Shown here: positions 14,487 through 22,361 of the stretch, piece after piece
Layout: every line of letters begins with the position of its first letter
Position numbering within the stretch: position 1 is the stretch's first letter
Assembly (NCBI GenBank): GCA_037443425.1
Contig: JBBIOI010000045.1
Coordinates: 1-25,058, forward strand
DNA from: JBBIOI01 sp037443425
Lineage (GTDB): Bacteria; Desulfobacterota; BSN033; UBA1163
Reading direction: 5' to 3'
DNA: 25,058 bases
Translations under genes and position numbers: made by a program
The notes under the pieces: model-generated
Seen by the model: only the letters and a program-made list of their open reading frames with translations
Databases searched by the model: none
Told to the model about the DNA's origin: nothing

Positions 14487-15224
14487 GTGGCAGAACGCTT
14501 CCGATTAATATATTTAAAATCTCCAGTCACAGAAGAATACCCTTCTGAAGAGCCTCACCCCAAGGAATCAAAATTAAACCAGGATATTGAGACTCCAAAA
14601 ATTTCAAAAAATATTGAGGAGTTATATTCTTTTCAAATAATCCTTAATCAAGCAAAAGCAGATTTAAAACACCCTGATCCAAATGTAAAAATTTTAGCTA
14701 TTAAATTTCTGGAAAAATCTCAACCTTTTGTTTCTATACCTCTTCTTGAAGAAATCTTAAATGACCAAAATCCAGGTGTTAGGGCTCATGCACTTAATGC
14801 CCTAATAAAATTTAAACCCCCTAAAATACAACAATTTCTAAAAAAATATTTAAGAGACAATGCCCCAGAAGTGAGATTAACAGCCCTTCGTGGAATTTTT
14901 CATGTTTTTGAAGAAATAGATTTGAATCTCTTTATGCAATTATTAGATGATGAATCTCCGATTGTAAGGCAAAAATTGGCAACCCTTTTAGGGTGGACTC
15001 AAATAAAAGGTATTCTACCAATATTGGCAGAACTGTCAAAAGATAAGGATCCAAATGTTAGAAAAGCAGCCCTTTTCTCTTTACTAACACAATATCCTGA
15101 AGAGAGCGAAGAAAGAATTCTCAATGCATTAAATGATCCTGATACGGAAATCAGGAGTTGGGCAAAAGCGATGATAGAAAAGATTATTAAAACACCAATA
15201 AAAAGGGAAAGGAATAAATATTAG
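14487..15224 (+). CDS. HEAT-repeat protein with six 31-residue repeats
   Basis: A 245-residue protein. Residues 1-45 are polar and probably disordered (PSEEPHPKESKLNQ). From about residue 50 there are six helical HEAT-type repeats. The hallmark (D/S/A/N)-P-x-(V/I)-(R/K) recurs with V/I at residues 67, 98, 129, 160, 191 and 222, exactly 31 apart, each followed by Arg or Lys. HEAT arrays are protein-binding solenoids. No lyase or phosphatase motif is seen, so a scaffold or adaptor role is most likely. Start GTG 14487 has AAGGAAG 8 nt upstream. It lies 40 nt after the RHH gene and 14 nt before parA-like, so it is cotranscribed. PomY of Myxococcus, which also acts with a ParA ATPase, contains HEAT repeats, but I see no coiled coil here as PomY has. 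Confidence 0.85.
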   Translation: MAERFRLIYLKSPVTEEYPSEEPHPKESKLNQDIETPKISKNIEELYSFQIILNQAKADLKHPDPNVKILAIKFLEKSQPFVSIPLLEEILNDQNPGVRAHALNALIKFKPPKIQQFLKKYLRDNAPEVRLTALRGIFHVFEEIDLNLFMQLLDDESPIVRQKLATLLGWTQIKGILPILAELSKDKDPNVRKAALFSLLTQYPEESEERILNALNDPDTEIRSWAKAMIEKIIKTPIKRERNKY

Positions 15225-15238
15225 AATTAAGTAATTTT

Positions 15239-16246
15239 ATGGTAACACAATCATTACCTCTGATTCAAAGGGCTGAAATCTTAGGAGATGTTATATACTC
15301 TCCAACTGCCTTTGCAAAGGTACTTGGAATTTCTAAGCAGGAACTTCTTGAGAAAGAAAATGAAGGGATACTACCTCCTCCAAGGAGAAAATCAAACCAG
15401 GAACGTTATTATAAACCAGAGGATATAATTTCTTACAGGGCCCTTTTGGGCCTTCCATCTCCTGTAAAATCTTTGAGAAAACAGTTGTTTCTAAATTTTA
15501 AGGGAGGAACGGGAAAGAGCACAATCTCTGCATCATACGGATTTCGGCTTGCTCAAATGGGAGCCAGGACACTTATGATTGACTTAGATCCTCAAGGCCA
15601 TCTCACACAATGTTTAGGTCTAAACAGCCAGCAATTTACAAAGACCCTTTATAATTCCTTAATCGAGAAAGAAGATATCGAGAAGATAATAGTCAAAACC
15701 GATTTACCTACCCTCGATATTATTCCATCTAATCTTAACCTCTCGCCTGTTGAACTTTCACTGTTTTCAATGAACTCCAGGGAATTTCGTTTAAAGAGGC
15801 TTTTAAGCACCATTGAAAGAAATTATGATTTAATTATCATGGATGCCTCTCCAAGCATTGGACTTCTAAACCTTAATGCTATATTGGCATCAAACGATCT
15901 TTTAATACCTGTGTTAGCCGATTTTCTTTCCTACCATGGCCTAAAGATCCTTTTTGAAACATTATCAACAATTGAAGAAGACTTTTCTTTTGTCTTCGAA
16001 AATATATTCATATTTCTTAATCGCTACAATGAATCCCATAGAATATGTAGACGTTCAAAGAAGGCGCTCGAGACCCATTACAGTAAATATCTACTTCAGA
16101 CTGTTATAAGACAGGATACAAAGATTGCTGAGGCAACAAGTCAAGGCACTCCAATCTTTCTTTTTGCACAATCTTCAAAAGGCGCTGAAGATATTCAAAG
16201 TCTTATAGATGAAATCTTTGGATTGAAAGGAGATAATAATGTCTGA
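15239..16246 (+). CDS. ParA-family ATPase with N-terminal MerR-like HTH
   Basis: A 335-residue protein. Residues ~19-68 look like a MerR/excisionase winged helix (YSPTAFAKVLGISKQELLEKE, RYYKPEDIISYR). The ParA domain follows, with the deviant Walker A FKGGTGKST (signature K88, P-loop K93), LMIDLDPQGH (D115, D117) and the MDASPSIGLLN motif. ParA proteins dimerise with ATP, bind DNA non-specifically and form gradients that position plasmids, chromosomes, carboxysomes, chemoreceptor arrays or the division site. Type Ia plasmid ParAs have an N-terminal HTH for autoregulation; no ParB lies in the window. Shine-Dalgarno is weak, so translation may be coupled to the HEAT gene 14 nt upstream. The stop overlaps the next gene by 8 nt. 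A cargo-positioning role is likelier than plasmid partition given the partners (inference). Confidence 0.9.
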   Translation: MVTQSLPLIQRAEILGDVIYSPTAFAKVLGISKQELLEKENEGILPPPRRKSNQERYYKPEDIISYRALLGLPSPVKSLRKQLFLNFKGGTGKSTISASYGFRLAQMGARTLMIDLDPQGHLTQCLGLNSQQFTKTLYNSLIEKEDIEKIIVKTDLPTLDIIPSNLNLSPVELSLFSMNSREFRLKRLLSTIERNYDLIIMDASPSIGLLNLNAILASNDLLIPVLADFLSYHGLKILFETLSTIEEDFSFVFENIFIFLNRYNESHRICRRSKKALETHYSKYLLQTVIRQDTKIAEATSQGTPIFLFAQSSKGAEDIQSLIDEIFGLKGDNNV

Positions 16247-16571
16247 TGAATTCAGTAACAATGTAGCCCAAAAATTTCCAAACACCATGACCCGTGAGCC
16301 CGTAGAAAGACCATGGGACGTAACGGATGCAAGAATTGTTTCCCCATTAAAAAAATTAACAGAAGAGTCTAAGAAAGATGATATTATTGAGCGGATCCAT
16401 AATCTATATTCTGAGCTCAGGGCTTCATTAACTATTCGATCTGCTCTTGAATATGATCTTAAAAAGACAAATAGGGTTCTCGATGAGGTAAACCGTATAA
16501 AGGCAGAGCTTGAGAAGATAGTTGAGATGTTGAAGGCAATGGAAGAGTATATGAAGGAAAGATTGAAATAG
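16239..16571 (+). CDS. Small coiled-coil protein, candidate ParA partner
   Basis: A 110-residue protein. The N-terminus (MSDEFSNNVAQKFPNT) is polar, residues 20-45 appear flexible, and residues ~47-110 form a continuous charged helix with heptad leucines. It shares two segments with the next gene product: F-x-x-N-V-A-x-K-x-P near the N-terminus (residues 5-14) and L-x3-L-x8-ALE-x-DLK at the start of the helix. The start ATG lies inside the last codons of the ParA gene with AAAGGAG 5-6 nt upstream, so the two are translationally coupled. That overlap and the basic Lys in the N-terminal peptide suggest an ATPase-activating partner, as the N-terminal peptides of McdB-, ParB/ParG- and PomX-type proteins do for their ParA. 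I know no named family for it. Confidence 0.8.
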   Translation: MSDEFSNNVAQKFPNTMTREPVERPWDVTDARIVSPLKKLTEESKKDDIIERIHNLYSELRASLTIRSALEYDLKKTNRVLDEVNRIKAELEKIVEMLKAMEEYMKERLK

Positions 16572-16617
16572 TTCTGAAAAAGATGGATTTTAAAACTATC
16601 CCTAATGGAGGCATAAG

Positions 16618-17403
16618 ATGAAGGCAAGAAGCGAATTGCTTGAGGGTGATGGTTTTGATAAAAACGTAGCTGAAAAGATGCCAAAGATGAAAAAACTTGA
16701 ACAGCCATTTCAAGCAACTATAGAAAAAGATCAATTATTGGAAAGAGAGGCCTCAGAAAAGATAACCGAAGAACATGTGGAAAAGGAGACCATCTTTGAG
16801 ATCCCCAAAAGAGATGTTTTATTAGATCAAAATGGTGAGATTAAAAGATTAATTGAAGACCTTCATACACAGCTTCTTGTCTATGCCCAAACAAAAAAGG
16901 CATTGGAGATGGATCTTAAAACACGTGAGAAAACTATCCATCAACTTACTAAAGATAATCAAAACCTGCGTCAAGAGATTGAAGAGTTAAACAATGAATT
17001 AAAAAGGCTCAGGGAGATACAAACAGAATGGATATATCTGAAAGAAGAAAATATTGATGCATTGGAGAGGATTCAAAAATTTCAACAAGAATTGAAAGGG
17101 CTTAAAGAAGCATTGGATGAAACAACAAAACAAAGGGATGAAGCCTTACTCCGAATCAAGGAGCTTGAGTCAAAACTTGAAGGTGAGGAGTTACTTAAAA
17201 TTAAAGGTAAATTAAAGGAACGTGAGTTAGTGTATTTATCAGAAGAGAATCAAAGACTTCAATCTAAATTAGATGAGGCTATTTCTCGAAATACTGACTT
17301 AGAGGAGAAATATAATACCCTGAAAAAATCTTTTAACGAGGTTAAGGAATCTCTTACCCTGCTCAGGGATTCATGTAAAAAAGATTATTATAATCTTACC
17401 TAA
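16618..17403 (+). CDS. Long coiled-coil protein, paralogue of the preceding gene product
   Basis: A 261-residue protein. The N-terminal motif FDKNVAEKMP (residues 13-22) and the ALEMDLK block match the preceding 110-residue protein. From about residue 70 to 250 it is nearly unbroken coiled coil, rich in Glu, Lys and Leu (NQNLRQEIEELNNELKRL and similar). It looks like a filament-forming or spacer scaffold, comparable in design to PomX or to polar organising proteins, although sequence relation to these is not claimed. ATG 16618 has GGAGG 6 nt upstream. It ends the operon 5 nt before the convergent acyl-CoA synthetase gene, with no terminator between. Low-complexity coiled coils give false similarity to myosin or SMC proteins; the short shared motifs carry more weight. 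Confidence 0.8.
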   Translation: MKARSELLEGDGFDKNVAEKMPKMKKLEQPFQATIEKDQLLEREASEKITEEHVEKETIFEIPKRDVLLDQNGEIKRLIEDLHTQLLVYAQTKKALEMDLKTREKTIHQLTKDNQNLRQEIEELNNELKRLREIQTEWIYLKEENIDALERIQKFQQELKGLKEALDETTKQRDEALLRIKELESKLEGEELLKIKGKLKERELVYLSEENQRLQSKLDEAISRNTDLEEKYNTLKKSFNEVKESLTLLRDSCKKDYYNLT

Positions 17404-17408
17404 AACCC

Positions 17409-18119
17409 CTAACAAACGCCGGGTTCGAGGATGATTCTTGCGTCTATCACTAAGCCACCTTTTTTGTATACAAAAACTGGATTTAGATCAAGCTCTTTGA
17501 TTTGAGGATAATCTTCAATAAAAGATGATACATCAAGAAGTAATCTTTCCAAGAATTCAATATCTGCTGGATCTGATCCTCTAAATCCCTTCAATAATTG
17601 ATATCCCTTAATCTCTCTTATCATCTCTTTGGCATCTTTAGGAGTCAATGGAAGTATCCTGAAGGATACATCCTCAATCACCTCTACAAATATTCCACCT
17701 AATCCAAACATCATGACAGGTCCAAACTGGGGATCATGTGATATTCCTATAATTATCTCAATGCCAGAAGGAGCCATCTTTTGAACTGTTACACCATCAA
17801 TTTTAACATCAGGGAAATGTTCTCTTGCTGATCTCATAATGGAATCAAACGATTTCTTAATACTTGTTATATTGTTAATCCCCAACTTTACTCCTCCAAT
17901 ATCACTTTTATGGATGATATCAGGAGAGGCAATCTTCATTACTAAGGGAAATCCAATCTCATTACCAATTTTAACAGCTTCGGTCTTATTCTGGGCAAGT
18001 TTAGCCTCAATAACGGGAATCCCAAATTCTTTCAAAATAGCCTTTGATTCCATCTCGGTCAATATTGTTCTTCCTGATTCAATTGCCTGATTTATAACCC
18101 TTTCTATATTGGCATTCAT
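17409..18119 (-). CDS. acdB: Acyl-CoA synthetase (NDP-forming) beta subunit, ATP-grasp
   Basis: A 236-residue protein of the usual length for the separate beta subunit of ADP-forming acetyl/acyl-CoA synthetase. It is an ATP-grasp domain with SPDIIHKSDIGGVKLG; H70 corresponds to the second phosphorylated histidine (His71 beta in Pyrococcus furiosus). It also has MMFGLGGIFVEVIEDVSFRI and the metal-binding ELDLNPVFV motif. It takes the phosphate from the alpha-subunit phosphohistidine and makes ATP from ADP, or the reverse. The start overlaps the alpha stop (ATGA) and GGAGG lies 5 nt upstream, fitting a 1:1 complex. In bacteria this enzyme conserves energy from acyl-CoA in fermentation or amino-acid and aromatic degradation. 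Symbol given by analogy; the acyl specificity is unknown. Confidence 0.9.
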   Translation of the reverse strand: MNANIERVINQAIESGRTILTEMESKAILKEFGIPVIEAKLAQNKTEAVKIGNEIGFPLVMKIASPDIIHKSDIGGVKLGINNITSIKKSFDSIMRSAREHFPDVKIDGVTVQKMAPSGIEIIIGISHDPQFGPVMMFGLGGIFVEVIEDVSFRILPLTPKDAKEMIREIKGYQLLKGFRGSDPADIEFLERLLLDVSSFIEDYPQIKELDLNPVFVYKKGGLVIDARIILEPGVC

Positions 18120-19555
18120 AAAGCCTCCAATTGCTTATAATAGTTTACCATACGCCCTAATGCTACAAGGGCACGCTGAATATTAGGAAATACAGCAACC
18201 CCATTTTCCTGAAAATATTTACGTAAACGCCTTCTTTCAGCTTCAACCGAGAGAGCATCCAAACCCTCTCCCCCTTCCCTCAAAACAACTATAACTGGGA
18301 TACTATATTGCTTACGGATGGTGACTGGTATTTCTCTAAGCCAGGATGGCTCTTCCCATCCAACCTGCCTTGTATAACCTAAAAGATGCCTCAGCTCTCT
18401 GGAAAGTGCTATTTTATCGATAATTATACTACCAGCCTCTCTTGAATTTACAATAATCTCCATCACGTCTCTAAGGATTTCAGCCTTTGGAAATGGATTA
18501 TCGCAATCGACTGGATTATGGGCACTTGACCCAGGAGGAGGTAAAACAGACCTTAATTTCTGAATAGTATCATCTTTAAACGCTGGCAGTGTAAGACCAG
18601 CACGAAAGCAAGAATCGCTCGCAACAACACTTACACCACCACCCCCACAAAGAATGGCTACACGATCGTCTGTTGTTTTTGGTAGGTGATAAAAAACTGC
18701 TACTGTATCCAAAAGGTCCTGCATACTTAGAGCCTGAATTGCACCAGTTTGTTTGAAAAATGCTGACCAGACCTTATCATTTCCTGCAAGCGATCCTGTA
18801 TGGCTTTTTGCTGCCCTTGATCCACTCGGAGTTAAGCCTCCCTTTAAAATGATGGTTGGCTTTATTTTAGCAAGCTTTTTTATAATCTGGAAAAAGGCCT
18901 TTCCAGAATGTACTCCTTCAAGATAGGAGGCTACAATTCTGGTATCATCATCTGTATAAAAAAATGTTGCTAAATCTAATTCATTAACATCAACTGCATT
19001 TCCATAACTTACAGCTTGTGAAATATAAAAGCCATACTCACGAGAAAGGTCACAAAAATCTTCTGTTATACCTCCGCTTTGAGCAAAGAATCCTACAGAA
19101 CCTTTCTTATGGGAATAATTAGCTCCAGGAAGTATTGTCACTCCGCCGGCTGGGCTATATACTCCAAAGCAGTTTGGACCGATGATCCTTGTACCCTGAT
19201 TTTTTAATCTTGCCAATTCCAATTCTAAGGCTTTACCTTCATCCGTCCCTATCTCCCGAAATCCACCGCTCGAGATTATCACAGATGGAATCCCTTTTTG
19301 TATACACTGTTTAACTGCATCAACAGCCAGAGGTGCAGGCAAACATACTATTACTAAATCAACACTATCAGGTAAATCAGAAATTGAAGGGTATACCTTT
19401 TCTCCATTGAACTCTGTCAAACGGCTACTTACTGGATATACAGGAACTTTTGTACCAAACTGTTTTAAAGATAAATAAGTCACACTTCCAAACTTCCATG
19501 CCTCTCGTGAAACACCAACTACCGCGATTGCCTTTGGATAAAAAAAAGGTTTCAT
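18116..19555 (-). CDS. acdA: Acyl-CoA synthetase (NDP-forming) alpha subunit
   Basis: A 479-residue alpha subunit. The CoA-binding Rossmann domain opens it (FFYPKAIAVVGVSREAWKFG, residues 4-23), with GPNCFGVYSP at ~126-135. A succinyl-CoA-ligase-like domain follows with FFAQSGGITEDF, YLEGV (E213) and the active-site histidine H252 in KSHTGSLAG. The C-terminal domain contains GGGGVSVVASD and NPVDCD. The family forms acyl phosphate from acyl-CoA and passes the phosphoryl group via the histidine to the beta subunit. ATG 19555 gives the normal N-terminus; upstream in-frame codons lack a good start, and a run of six G at 19603-19608 is too far away to serve it. It lies 79 nt downstream of the GntR gene on the same strand, so the regulator and both subunits may form one transcript. 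Confidence 0.92.
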   Translation of the reverse strand: MKPFFYPKAIAVVGVSREAWKFGSVTYLSLKQFGTKVPVYPVSSRLTEFNGEKVYPSISDLPDSVDLVIVCLPAPLAVDAVKQCIQKGIPSVIISSGGFREIGTDEGKALELELARLKNQGTRIIGPNCFGVYSPAGGVTILPGANYSHKKGSVGFFAQSGGITEDFCDLSREYGFYISQAVSYGNAVDVNELDLATFFYTDDDTRIVASYLEGVHSGKAFFQIIKKLAKIKPTIILKGGLTPSGSRAAKSHTGSLAGNDKVWSAFFKQTGAIQALSMQDLLDTVAVFYHLPKTTDDRVAILCGGGGVSVVASDSCFRAGLTLPAFKDDTIQKLRSVLPPPGSSAHNPVDCDNPFPKAEILRDVMEIIVNSREAGSIIIDKIALSRELRHLLGYTRQVGWEEPSWLREIPVTIRKQYSIPVIVVLREGGEGLDALSVEAERRRLRKYFQENGVAVFPNIQRALVALGRMVNYYKQLEAL

Positions 19556-19634
19556 TTCTTCAACAATCTTATTCTCGATTTTCTTGATATCTATTTAAAT
19601 CACCCCCCAAAATTTTTTTAAATTTAAAATAAAA

Positions 19635-20282
19635 TTAGCTAAAAGAAGAAAAAATAGAATCTTCAGCCGCCTTTATATGTTTTTTTATGGCTTCTTTTGC
19701 TTTTCTTATATCTTTTACTGCAATGGCTTTGAATATCTCCTCATGTTCATCATCTGCTTGCTTATTTCGAGCGATGGATAAACCCTCCAATCTATGACGT
19801 AAAAAGATACGCTGATAAACCTCACGATAACAACTTGTCAAATAGGGATTTCCAGCTATTTCTACATAACAGGTATGAAAATTGAGATCGAAAATGAAAT
19901 TTTCTCTTGTAACCTGACCCGAATTTAATTTTTCTGAAAGGAGTTCTTTCTTTTCTTTTAAAACTTCAAGCTTTTGTTGATTTAGGTTTTGAATAGTAAA
20001 TTCAATAGCTCCAAGTTCTATAATTCTTCTTACCTGATAAAGGGCCTTAGCTTCCTCCTGTGTAAGCTCATGAACAATGTATCCCTGATGTGGAATAAAA
20101 TCTACATATCCCTCATTTGCAAGTATACTCAAGGCCTGATTTATAGGAGTTCGACTCATCCCAATCTTCTTTGTAAGATCAACCATAATCAGACGTTGTC
20201 CTGGAATAATCTGATAGTTAAGCATCATCTCCTTGATCCTGTTATAAGCTATTTTTGGAAGGTTTGTCTTATTTTGTTCCAT
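19635..20282 (-). CDS. GntR-family transcriptional regulator, FCD type
   Basis: A 215-residue regulator. An N-terminal winged HTH (IAYNRIKEMMLNYQIIPGQR, MSRTPINQALSILANEGYVD, residues ~11-70) is joined to an all-helical FCD ligand domain. The metal-binding set D132-x3-H136, H180 and H202 is complete, so it should bind a carboxylate via a metal ion. FCD regulators usually repress genes for organic-acid or amino-acid use and release DNA on ligand binding. ATG 20282 has AAGGAT 10 nt upstream. It sits between the liv transporter genes and the acyl-CoA synthetase genes, all on the minus strand, and probably controls one or both. I could not find a clear palindromic operator. Confidence 0.92.
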   Translation of the reverse strand: MEQNKTNLPKIAYNRIKEMMLNYQIIPGQRLIMVDLTKKIGMSRTPINQALSILANEGYVDFIPHQGYIVHELTQEEAKALYQVRRIIELGAIEFTIQNLNQQKLEVLKEKKELLSEKLNSGQVTRENFIFDLNFHTCYVEIAGNPYLTSCYREVYQRIFLRHRLEGLSIARNKQADDEHEEIFKAIAVKDIRKAKEAIKKHIKAAEDSIFSSFS

Positions 20283-20360
20283 ACTACTAAATATCCTTGC
20301 TTTCGTTCTTTATTAAAATCTAAAATTGAGCGATTTTTAAAAAAGCCTTTATAATTATTA

Positions 20361-20435
20361 ATCATTACGAGCATTCAAAAGGTATTGGCAATCTCATACA
20401 GAATCGAGATTGCTTCGGCTCCACCTCGCAATGAC
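20361..20435. repeat. REP-like palindromic repeat, copy 3 (two-armed)
   Basis: The left arm is ATCATTACGAGC...GGCAATCTC (20361-20395) and the right arm GAGATTGCTTCGG...CTCGCAATGAC (20406-20434), which are imperfect reverse complements, so the whole forms a large hairpin. It lies in the 183-bp gap between livH and the GntR gene on the minus strand, where it may reduce read-through or protect mRNA ends. No tidy U-tract terminator follows. Confidence 0.7.
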
Positions 20436-20465
20436 CAACATTGAATCGCTAAATTTAGCTAACAT

Positions 20466-21326
20466 TTATAATTTATCCCCAAAGAAGCCCATTGGTTTTG
20501 TAAGCAGTATAATAGCCATCAAAAGAAAAATAACTGCGTGGCTGAAGCCTGCACTTATAAGTGTTGTAAATGAGATAACAACACCAATTATTGGGCCGGC
20601 AAGCATTGCTCCCCTAATACTTCCTAAGCCTCCCATAACCACAACAACAAAGCATAGGACCAGCATCTGCCCACCCACATCTGGAAAAAGACCAAAGATA
20701 GGTGATCCTAAAACACCACAGACACCTGCTATAGCACTCCCTAATCCAAATACAAAAGTAAAGACAAGGGAAGAATTAATGCCAAATGCGTTCACCATAT
20801 CCCTATTGTCAAGAGAAGCCCTCACTATTAACCCGATATTTGTTTTACTTATAAAGAACCACATACCAACCATAATCCCTATTCCAACAAGAATAGCAAA
20901 GAGTCTATAACTTGAAATTGGAATAAATCCAAGGTAAATAACCTTCATTAAATAAGAAGGCTGTGGGGCCAGTTGATTACCTGGACCCCAGATAATGCGA
21001 ATCGTTTGTGTGAGGCCAAGCATTAAAGCAAAAGTAATTAGGAATCCAAGAACAGGATACTCGTATACCTTTCTGATACATAGCCTTTCAAATATAACAC
21101 CCACTATACCAGCAATGACAGCTCCTAAAGCAAGGGCAATCCAGAAGTCCCCACAAAGCTTAAAGGTTGTAAAACCAATATATGCACCAAGCGTATAAAT
21201 TGCTGCATGAGAAAGGTTAACTACCTTTAATAAACCAAATGTAAGTGCAATACCTATAGCAACCAATGTGAGGAGAACTCCAGATGTCAATCCACTTATA
21301 AATTGTGTAATGATTAATAGATGCAT
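20466..21326 (-). CDS. livH: HAAT-type ABC transporter permease LivH
   Basis: A 286-residue inner-membrane permease with about eight hydrophobic segments. Family hallmarks are GLLKVVNLSHAAIYTLGAYIG (near residues 31-52), the coupling-region segment VRASLDNRDMVNAFGIN, and VVMGGLGSIRGAMLAGPIIG near the C-terminus. It pairs with LivM to form the pore of a branched-chain amino-acid-type importer; in anaerobes such systems often carry other carboxylates. ATG 21326 has AAGGAT 5 nt upstream. Its start is 2 nt after the livM stop. It is the last liv gene, and the 20361-20435 palindrome follows it. Confidence 0.95.
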   Translation of the reverse strand: MHLLIITQFISGLTSGVLLTLVAIGIALTFGLLKVVNLSHAAIYTLGAYIGFTTFKLCGDFWIALALGAVIAGIVGVIFERLCIRKVYEYPVLGFLITFALMLGLTQTIRIIWGPGNQLAPQPSYLMKVIYLGFIPISSYRLFAILVGIGIMVGMWFFISKTNIGLIVRASLDNRDMVNAFGINSSLVFTFVFGLGSAIAGVCGVLGSPIFGLFPDVGGQMLVLCFVVVVMGGLGSIRGAMLAGPIIGVVISFTTLISAGFSHAVIFLLMAIILLTKPMGFFGDKL

Positions 21327-21328
21327 AA

Positions 21329-22345
21329 TTAATCCTTTTTATGTAACAACTTCATTAAAAGCCTTGGTAAAGAAAAGAACATAGGTCCTACACCTCCTGG
21401 AAGATAAAGAACAGAAAGAATCAAAACAATGGCTAAAAATAGCGCCCAAGAGGCTGTGTAAGCACTTATCACATCTTTAAGAATTAAAAATATTGCTGTC
21501 CCTATCATAGGACCGAAGAATGCATTTCTTCCTCCAAGGAGACATATTACAACAAGCTCGGATGTGAAACTGAAATCAAATACATCAACACTTATAAATC
21601 CTGATCGTAAGATATAGAGTGCGCCTGCTACAGAGGCCGCAAAACCTGATATGGTATAAACAAGTAATTTAAATCGGAAGGTGTTATATCCGAGAAATCC
21701 AACCCTAATCTCATTTTCTCGAATTGCCCGCATTATAATGCCCGCAGGTGAAAGGGCAATCTTATGAAGCCATGCAATCATCACGAGTGCTACGATCCCA
21801 ACAATTGGATAAATCTGATAATGGGATTTAAGATTTAATTTAATATCTCCAATTACACGTAAAGGTTGATCAGGAAATCCTAAAAGACCCATCTCAGCAC
21901 CACTATATTTTGCAAGTGGATTTAAAAATATATACATAGTTACATATGAGGCGGCAATTGAAATGAGTACAAGATATGCAATTCTAAGTGCCTTGTGAAC
22001 ATCCACCCTCGCCCTTTTTAAAGAGATATATCCAATAAGAATACTTGAAAGTGTTCCTAAAAGTATTCCTATAGGAATTGTTATAATACTTCTATTCCAA
22101 TGAAGGGAAAGGATACCAATAGTAAATGCACTTACACCAAAAAAGACTCCATGGCCGAGTGAGACCATTCCTGTAAACCCAAATGCAAGATTGAATCCTA
22201 TGGTGAAAAGGCTCCAGACAATAATATCTTCAATCAGAATATCATATGTTGTCAAAAAAGGAACAACCAGAAATATAAATACCAGTATAAGATATCCAAT
22301 AATAAATTGAGCCTTTGAAGGTTTTCTAAAAAGTGCTTCTCCCAT
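21329..22345 (-). CDS. livM: HAAT-type ABC transporter permease LivM
   Basis: A 338-residue permease of typical length. It has a hydrophobic N-terminus, the GFTGMVSLGHGVFFGVSA motif, and the cytoplasmic coupling segment MRAIRENEIRVGFLGYNTFRFK followed by SGFAASVAGALYI. Together with LivH it forms the heterodimeric channel; the coupling loop contacts LivF and LivG. It follows livF by 16 nt and is clearly in the same operon. A polar C-terminus ends at MKLLHKKD. Confidence 0.95.
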   Translation of the reverse strand: MGEALFRKPSKAQFIIGYLILVFIFLVVPFLTTYDILIEDIIVWSLFTIGFNLAFGFTGMVSLGHGVFFGVSAFTIGILSLHWNRSIITIPIGILLGTLSSILIGYISLKRARVDVHKALRIAYLVLISIAASYVTMYIFLNPLAKYSGAEMGLLGFPDQPLRVIGDIKLNLKSHYQIYPIVGIVALVMIAWLHKIALSPAGIIMRAIRENEIRVGFLGYNTFRFKLLVYTISGFAASVAGALYILRSGFISVDVFDFSFTSELVVICLLGGRNAFFGPMIGTAIFLILKDVISAYTASWALFLAIVLILSVLYLPGGVGPMFFSLPRLLMKLLHKKD

Positions 22346-22361
22346 AATTAAACTTCATAAA

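Noticed and set aside
16175..16717. A 180-codon minus-strand frame across the ParA end and first coiled-coil gene.
   Set aside because: Ser/Phe-rich translation is the usual shadow of Glu/Lys-rich coiled-coil codons; the plus-strand genes have Shine-Dalgarno sites and shared motifs.
19603..19608. Run of six G (minus strand) as a ribosome-binding site for acdA.
   Set aside because: It is about 47 nt upstream of ATG 19555, and no acceptable start codon lies in frame between them at suitable spacing.
20410..20910. A 166-codon plus-strand frame rich in Ile, Pro and Thr.
   Set aside because: It starts inside the palindromic repeat and is antisense to livH, whose membrane-protein codons produce this composition.
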